In this document: one piece after another, positions 59,331 through 64,000 of the stretch | How the letters are laid out: each line of letters opens with the position of its first letter | How positions within the stretch are numbered: the stretch's first letter is position 1 | Origin: Hahella sp. KA22 | Lineage (GTDB): Bacteria; Pseudomonadota; Gammaproteobacteria; Pseudomonadales; Oleiphilaceae | Assembly: GCF_004135205.1 (NCBI RefSeq) | Contig: NZ_CP035490.1 | Span: 4,259,644-4,323,643 of the forward strand | Reading direction: 5' to 3' | DNA: 64,000 bases | The notes under the pieces: model-generated | Told to the model about the DNA's origin: nothing | The model's database searches: none | What the model saw: the letters and a program-made list of their open reading frames with translations, nothing else | Position numbers and translations under genes: made by a program

Positions 59331-59463
59331 CTATGGCATTGGGTTACCGCCCTGATAGGTTAGTTGATAATACAGGTTTTCGTACTCGACGGGAGGCGCA
59401 TCTCCAATCGACCGCACAAATCGACGATTGTTGAACCACTCTCCCAAATGAGGGTCGCCCGCT
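59331..59463 (-). pseudogene. IS3-family transposase C-terminal remnant
   Basis: The frame reads GDPHLGEWFNNRRFVRSIGDAPP, then VEYENLYYQLTYQGGNPMP-stop. NNRR..R.IGD.PPVEYE is the usual end of IS3-family OrfB integrases. Nothing upstream of it fits a transposase, so only ~40 codons remain. The rest of the 480-bp gap before pntA shows no gene. Confidence 0.7.
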
Positions 59464-59816
59464 CGATTTCATCCAGCCCTTACCAGGGCCTGTTTTTGTG
59501 GGCAGTATCACACGGCCTTGCTCCGGGCTAGCAGCAGGATGTTTGCGACGATAGTCCAGGGATGAGTCCTTAGAGAAACCTTGGGCGACTCATTTTAAAG
59601 GGCCACCAATATCTCCTTAAACGCCCAAATTTGGTTTGCACAGAAGGCGAGATAGCGTATCAATTGACAACTGTAGCCCCAGGGAAACTTACGGAGCCCA
59701 AGATTCGCTCATCAATCCCAAAATATGGGTATACAATGAACGACTTATGGTTAACCCATAGCCACTTGTGAGTTATCCAGCCTAAGGATTGAAATAACAA
59801 CAAAGTGAGGAAGACG

Positions 59817-61343
59817 ATGCAAATAGGCATACCCAAAGAGAGTAGACCTCATGAAAAGCGTGTGGCGGCGACGCCCAAATCAGTTGAGGAGTTGATCAAA
59901 CTGGGGTTTTCGGTGGCGGTTGAGGCCGACGCCGGCTGGCTGTCCAGTTTTGGCGACGGGATGTATGAGGAAGTCGGCGCCAAGGTCGTTTCAAGAGAGG
60001 AAGCCTGGGGAGCGGATATCGTTCTCAGGGTTAACGAACCCAATGACGAAGAAGTCGAACTGCTGAAATCCGGAGCAACGCTTATCGGGTTTATCTGGCC
60101 CTCCCAGCATGAGGAATTACTGCAGAAACTGGCGCAACGGAACGTCACTGTACTGGCGATGGATTCCGTTCCCCGCATCTCCCGCGCCCAGTCCATGGAT
60201 GCGTTAAGTTCAATGGCCAACATCGCCGGATACAGAGCGGTGGTGGAAGCCTCTCACCACTTCGGTCGTTTTTTCACCGGACAAATCACCGCCGCAGGCA
60301 AAGTGCAACCCGCCAAAATTCTGGTCATCGGAGCCGGCGTCGCCGGGCTGGCGGCGATCGGCACGGCGGGCAGCCTCGGCGCTATCGTGCGCGCCTTTGA
60401 TACTCGCCCCGAGGTAAAAGAGCAAATCCAGAGCATGGGCGCGGAGTTCCTGGAAGTCGACATGGAAGAGGAAAGCTCCAGCGGCGACGGCTACGCCAAA
60501 GTGATGAGCAAGGCCTTTATCGAAGCGGAAATGAAGCTGTTCCTGGAACAGGCGAAGGATGTGGACATCATCATCACCACCGCCATGATTCCCGGCAAAC
60601 CAGCCCCCAAACTGATCACCGAGGAAATGGTGAAAGCCATGCGCCCCGGCAGTGTAATCGTCGACTTGGCGGCCCCCAACGGCGGTAATTGCGAGCTCAC
60701 CCAGCCTGGAGAGATGGCGGAGATTCACGAAGTTAAAATCGTTGGCTACGTCGACCTCCCCTCTCGCTTGCCTACTCAGGCCAGTCTGTTGTACAGCAAC
60801 AATCTGGTCAATCTGATGAAGCTGCTGTGCAAAAACAAAGACGGAGCCGTCGACATCAACTTTGAGGACGAAGTCATTCGCGGCGTCACTGTCGTGAAAG
60901 ACGGCGAAATAACCTGGCCGCCGCCGCCAATCAAAGTCAGCGCCGCGCCGCAACAGCCGAAGGCCGCCGCCGCCCCGCCTCCGCCCAAGTCGCAGCCGAT
61001 GTCGAGTTCCTTCAAACACGGCCTGCAGGCCGCAGGAGCCCTGGCGTTGATATGGCTCGCCAGCGCTGCGCCCTCGGAATTTCTGTCTCACTTTACGGTT
61101 TTCGTTCTCGCCTGCATCGTGGGTTATCACGTCGTCTGGAGCGTCACTCATGCATTGCACACGCCATTGATGAGCGTCACCAACGCCATCAGCGGCATTA
61201 TCGTCGTCGGCGCATTACTGCAAATCAGCAGCGACAGCCTGTTAGTGACCTTTTTGGCCGCCGCCGCGACGCTGATTGCAACCATCAACATCGTTGGGGG
61301 ATTTGTCGTCACCCATCGCATGCTGAAAATGTTTCGGAAATAG
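59817..61343 (+). CDS. pntA: NAD(P) transhydrogenase subunit alpha
   Basis: A 508-residue PntA starting [20 protein letters not shown]; the ATG at 59817 is chosen over a GTG four codons earlier, with GAGG upstream. Domain I binds NAD ([24 protein letters not shown] region, [27 protein letters not shown]). A Pro/Ala/Lys linker leads to membrane helices at the end ([15 protein letters not shown] and on). With PntB it forms the proton-pumping transhydrogenase that makes NADPH from NADH at the membrane. pntB follows after 12 bp. Confidence 0.93.
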   Translation: MQIGIPKESRPHEKRVAATPKSVEELIKLGFSVAVEADAGWLSSFGDGMYEEVGAKVVSREEAWGADIVLRVNEPNDEEVELLKSGATLIGFIWPSQHEELLQKLAQRNVTVLAMDSVPRISRAQSMDALSSMANIAGYRAVVEASHHFGRFFTGQITAAGKVQPAKILVIGAGVAGLAAIGTAGSLGAIVRAFDTRPEVKEQIQSMGAEFLEVDMEEESSSGDGYAKVMSKAFIEAEMKLFLEQAKDVDIIITTAMIPGKPAPKLITEEMVKAMRPGSVIVDLAAPNGGNCELTQPGEMAEIHEVKIVGYVDLPSRLPTQASLLYSNNLVNLMKLLCKNKDGAVDINFEDEVIRGVTVVKDGEITWPPPPIKVSAAPQQPKAAAAPPPPKSQPMSSSFKHGLQAAGALALIWLASAAPSEFLSHFTVFVLACIVGYHVVWSVTHALHTPLMSVTNAISGIIVVGALLQISSDSLLVTFLAAAATLIATINIVGGFVVTHRMLKMFRK

Positions 61344-61355
61344 GAGAAGCGACTC

Positions 61356-62732
61356 ATGTCATACAGTGTAATCACCGCCTCCTATATCATTTCCGCCGTG
61401 CTGTTCATTCTCAGTCTGGCGGGTCTCAGCAAGCAGGAGACCGCAAAAACCGGCAACCTCTACGGCGTCATTGGCATGGCGCTGGCGTTGCTGGCCACTA
61501 TCGCCAATCCACAGGTGTCCACCGTCTGGTTGATCATTCTCGCCATGGCCGTCGGCGCAGTAATTGGCGTTAAAGTCGCCTTAAAGGTGGAAATGACGCA
61601 AATGCCTGAACTGGTGGCGATCCTGCACAGTTTCGTCGGTCTCGCCGCAGTTCTGGTCGGCTACAACAGTTATCTTGAACATGGCCCGCTGAGCGGCGCG
61701 CTGTTGAGCATTCACCTGACTGAGATCTTTCTCGGGGTCTTTATCGGCGCAATCACCTTTACCGGCTCAATTGTCGCTTTCGGGAAGTTACGCGGGTCGA
61801 TCAGCTCCAAAGCCCTCATGCTCCCCCATCGCCATAAGCTCAATCTGGGCGCGGGCGTCGTTTCTTTCTTACTTATGCTGTATTTCGTCAAAGCCGGCGG
61901 CAACGGCTTCAGCCTGCTGCTGATGACATTGATCGCTCTGTTTATTGGCTGGCATCTGGTGTCATCCATCGGCGGCGCAGACATGCCTGTCGTCATATCC
62001 ATGCTCAACTCCTATTCAGGATGGGCGGCTGCGGCGGCGGGTTTCATGCTGTCCAACGATCTGTTGATCATCACCGGCGCTTTGGTAGGCTCTTCAGGGG
62101 CGATTCTCTCCTACATCATGTGTAAGGCGATGAACCGCTCCTTTATCAGCGTCATCGCGGGCGGTTTTGGTAATGACCCCGCGCCTGAAGACGCAGATGC
62201 GGAGTATGGCGATCCTCAGGAGATTAATGCGGAAGGCGTGGCGGACATGCTGAAAGGCTCGCACTCGGTGATCATCACTCCCGGATACGGTATGGCGGTG
62301 GCTCAGGCGCAGCATCCTATCTATGAAATCACGCAAAAGTTACGTGAGCATGGCGTGGAAGTCCGTTTCGGCATTCATCCTGTGGCGGGTCGTCTTCCCG
62401 GTCATATGAACGTACTGCTGGCGGAGGCGAAAGTCCCTTACGACATCGTCCTGGGCATGGACGAGATCAACCAGGATTTCCCGGAAACAGACACTGTCCT
62501 GGTGATCGGCGCTAATGACACCGTGAATCCCGCCGCGTCGGAGAATCCAGGGAGTCCATTGGCGGGCATGCCCGTGTTGGAAGTATGGAAAGCGAAGAAC
62601 GTCATCGTATTCAAACGCAGTATGAATGCTGGCTACGCCGGAGTTCAGAATCCGCTGTTCTTCCGCGATAACGCCTTTATGTTGTTCGGCGACGCCAAAG
62701 CCAGCGTCGACGCTATTCTGAAAGCGATTTGA
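61356..62732 (+). CDS. pntB: NAD(P) transhydrogenase subunit beta
   Basis: A 458-residue PntB. Several membrane helices ([19 protein letters not shown] and following) are followed by the NADP-binding domain: [55 protein letters not shown] and [13 protein letters not shown]. It pairs with PntA to couple hydride transfer from NADH to NADP with proton entry. A GGAGA precedes the start. Confidence 0.95.
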   Translation: MSYSVITASYIISAVLFILSLAGLSKQETAKTGNLYGVIGMALALLATIANPQVSTVWLIILAMAVGAVIGVKVALKVEMTQMPELVAILHSFVGLAAVLVGYNSYLEHGPLSGALLSIHLTEIFLGVFIGAITFTGSIVAFGKLRGSISSKALMLPHRHKLNLGAGVVSFLLMLYFVKAGGNGFSLLLMTLIALFIGWHLVSSIGGADMPVVISMLNSYSGWAAAAAGFMLSNDLLIITGALVGSSGAILSYIMCKAMNRSFISVIAGGFGNDPAPEDADAEYGDPQEINAEGVADMLKGSHSVIITPGYGMAVAQAQHPIYEITQKLREHGVEVRFGIHPVAGRLPGHMNVLLAEAKVPYDIVLGMDEINQDFPETDTVLVIGANDTVNPAASENPGSPLAGMPVLEVWKAKNVIVFKRSMNAGYAGVQNPLFFRDNAFMLFGDAKASVDAILKAI

Positions 62733-62741
62733 TAACGCACT

Positions 62742-62779
62742 CAGCTCAACAGGCGCTTAACGGCGAACCTGTTGAGCTG
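62742..62779. terminator. Hairpin after pntB, shared with MerR gene
   Basis: CAGCTCAACAGG pairs perfectly with CCTGTTGAGCTG over a 14-base loop. It sits between convergent pntB and merR-like ends and likely ends both, although no long T-run is seen. Confidence 0.6.
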
Positions 62780-62807
62780 ATCCGGTGCTAGAAATACATC
62801 ACGTCAT

Positions 62808-63641
62808 TTAGGCGATAGTCAGATAGATATCCACTTGCGAGTCTGGGCTGTCAGGGCCCGTGAATCGTCTATCGTAAAGCTCAAAGTCAGGGCCCTCGAT
62901 TCTTTCCAGATTGCTTTCCGGCAGGTCTCGGGAGCAGGCTTTGCGGAAGGTGGCGTTGAGCCCCGCAACCGGTCCTGTGTGAGTCAAAACGGCGTAACGC
63001 GCCGCCGCCACCTCAACAGACACCATGCCCTCAGGAACCGGACTCCCCGACGCCACTTCCACGCCGGCGATATAACGGAACTCGCCGTCTTCCAATGGCA
63101 GGCACAGACCGTAGGACGCTTCGTAATTAACCCGGCCGCGGATTTCATCCTCTCTGGGTAGATAACGTCCCCACAGCATGGGTATAGAGTCCCTGACGTC
63201 GCTGCTGCGATACTCCATTCCGATAAGAGTGAATGCGGGAAGCTCTTTGACTTGCGGTTTTACTGCAGCGCCTTGTGTCGAATTCATACTATTGTTCTCC
63301 ATAATGGGTTGCTTCAGGTATATCAGCAATTCATTGAGAAGCTTGCGTTTATCTTCGATTTCCCGCTCCAGCCCGGTGGCGTGCACGCACAGCTTGTTGC
63401 GTAATACATGTTCATCGCTCAACGCCCCCTGCTCCTTGAGACTGCGAATGCTTTCCAACGGCACGCCCATGTCGCGCAGCCATAAAATGCGTTGCAGCTC
63501 GTCGATTTGCGATGGCGCATAATAGCGATATCCATTTTCACGACCGTATACCGCTGGATGAAACACCCCAGCGCTCTCATAATGGCGTAATGTTTTGGTG
63601 GATACATCGAATAGACGGGCCATCTGCCCAATCGTCAGCAT
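62808..63641 (-). CDS. MerR-family regulator with GyrI-like effector domain
   Basis: A 277-residue protein starting MLTIGQMARLFDVSTKTLRHY (MerR HTH); the TTG at 63662 is a possible earlier start. The N-terminal helix-turn-helix, a dimer coiled coil (about 80-115) and a C-terminal GyrI/BmrR-like domain (LIGMEYRSSD, YASYGLCLPLEDGEFRYIAGVE) are clear. Such BmrR-type regulators sense hydrophobic or cationic compounds and twist a long-spacer promoter. A matching dyad lies 40 bp upstream. Confidence 0.87.
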   Translation of the reverse strand: MLTIGQMARLFDVSTKTLRHYESAGVFHPAVYGRENGYRYYAPSQIDELQRILWLRDMGVPLESIRSLKEQGALSDEHVLRNKLCVHATGLEREIEDKRKLLNELLIYLKQPIMENNSMNSTQGAAVKPQVKELPAFTLIGMEYRSSDVRDSIPMLWGRYLPREDEIRGRVNYEASYGLCLPLEDGEFRYIAGVEVASGSPVPEGMVSVEVAAARYAVLTHTGPVAGLNATFRKACSRDLPESNLERIEGPDFELYDRRFTGPDSPDSQVDIYLTIA

Positions 63642-63679
63642 GTTATTTCTCAACTCCGTCAATGAATGCTCACCCCCAG

Positions 63680-63709
63680 CTTGAAGCTTTCCCCAAGGGT
63701 AAGGTCAAG
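63680..63709. promoter_or_regulatory. MerR-type dyad upstream of the regulator
   Basis: On the minus strand, CTTGACCTTACCC and the opposite GGGGAAAGCTTCAAG form an imperfect dyad centred in a long spacer, as in MerR-family promoters. It probably controls the regulator itself. Confidence 0.6.
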
Positions 63710-63900
63710 CGTGGCCCAACAAGAACAAATCCATCATCAACTTTTATATACCAAACGGAACTCATCCCAAAGCACTAATAAAACACCCTATTTGGCTTAA
63801 TGATAGCTTTAAGTAGATGTTTTATTTTATTGATTCATAGAGCAAGGACCGCCGTATCTCCGTCCGTCAAAGCAAAGATGATTTATTGGGGGAATTCCAA

Positions 63901-64000
63901 ATGCATTTAAACAACATCACTCGCATTCTGTTGCTGACCGGAGCCGTATCTCTGGTTGGTTGCGGCGGCTCTGGCGGGAGCGGCGGAGATAACGTCGCTG
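63901..64000 (+). CDS. Lipoprotein, 5' end only
   Basis: The frame starts MHLNNITRILLLTGAVSLVGC, with GGGGGA upstream. LVGC is a lipobox and is followed by a Gly-Ser-rich stretch. The protein is cut off by the window edge. Function is not visible. Confidence 0.7.
   Translation, partial: MHLNNITRILLLTGAVSLVGCGGSGGSGGDNVA

Noticed and set aside
60210-61160. 316-codon minus-strand frame
   Set aside because: Antisense to pntA; Gly/Asp-rich shadow with no support.

Overview
The window looks like chromosomal DNA of a marine, Hahella-like gammaproteobacterium. This is an inference from moderate GC, the codon style, PEP-CTERM, FNT and PntAB proteins, and the mix of large secreted proteins; no rRNA or marker gene is present to prove it. 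No rRNA, tRNA or CRISPR array was recognised.

Layout. 1-4814: the 5' part of a giant secreted DUF4347 / autotransporter-repeat protein (minus strand), followed by a sulfotransferase. 6090-7703: three tandem phage-tail-collar (MdpB-like) genes ending in a clear terminator. 7755-16000: an accessory stretch with a LysR remnant, SnoaL-like proteins, an ABC-F ATPase, a DUF6210-like gene cut off by an array of about 231-bp repeats, a serine/threonine dehydratase and a frameshifted AraC gene. 16029-18665: a PP2C-phosphatase/kinase fusion beside a formate/nitrite transporter, a pairing often found with nitrate assimilation. 20907-21647: a PEP-CTERM protein.

22217-27455 holds an apparently undescribed signalling locus. 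A ToxR/CadC-like membrane regulator has a periplasmic sensor domain that is clearly homologous, cysteine for cysteine, to a separate secreted protein encoded 640 bp downstream. The pair is flanked by two related AraC regulators, and a copied intergenic element of about 60 bp brackets the first half. 27651-35639 is a complete trans-4-hydroxyproline catabolic set: GntR regulator, epimerase, D-hydroxyproline dehydrogenase, DapA-like deaminase and ketoglutarate-semialdehyde dehydrogenase. A pectate lyase lies inside it. A perfect 20-bp palindrome upstream of the deaminase, with a near copy in the epimerase/dehydrogenase divergent promoter, is the likely GntR operator. 35702-39379 is a run of single minus-strand genes typical of accessory or immunity regions (DUF1963, GFA, DUF4261, unknowns).

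39876-48109 is the most striking locus: a five-gene operon centred on a methyltransferase that closely resembles the fungal omphalotin enzyme OphMA (borosin, peptide-backbone alpha-N-methyltransferase). Here it is fused to a borosin-type precursor-binding domain and then to a duplicated beta-rich C-terminal region, with no obvious fused core peptide. Its partners are two distantly paralogous large proteins with hydrophobic segments (one with about 85 residues of alternating Asp-Val/Ile/Thr), a repetitive beta-rich protein that starts with TTG, and a 2OG-Fe(II) oxygenase-like (StrG-like) enzyme. It could be a borosin-like RiPP pathway or a novel protein-modification system.

48847-64000: a BarA-like hybrid histidine kinase divergent from a GGDEF cyclase, a STAS protein, a deleted polysaccharide-lyase pseudogene, a fatty-acid desaturase, a holin-like gene broken by an in-frame amber codon, a NADAR protein with an unknown N-terminal half, an IS3 transposase remnant, pntA-pntB, a MerR regulator with a MerR-type dyad, and the start of a lipoprotein gene at the edge.
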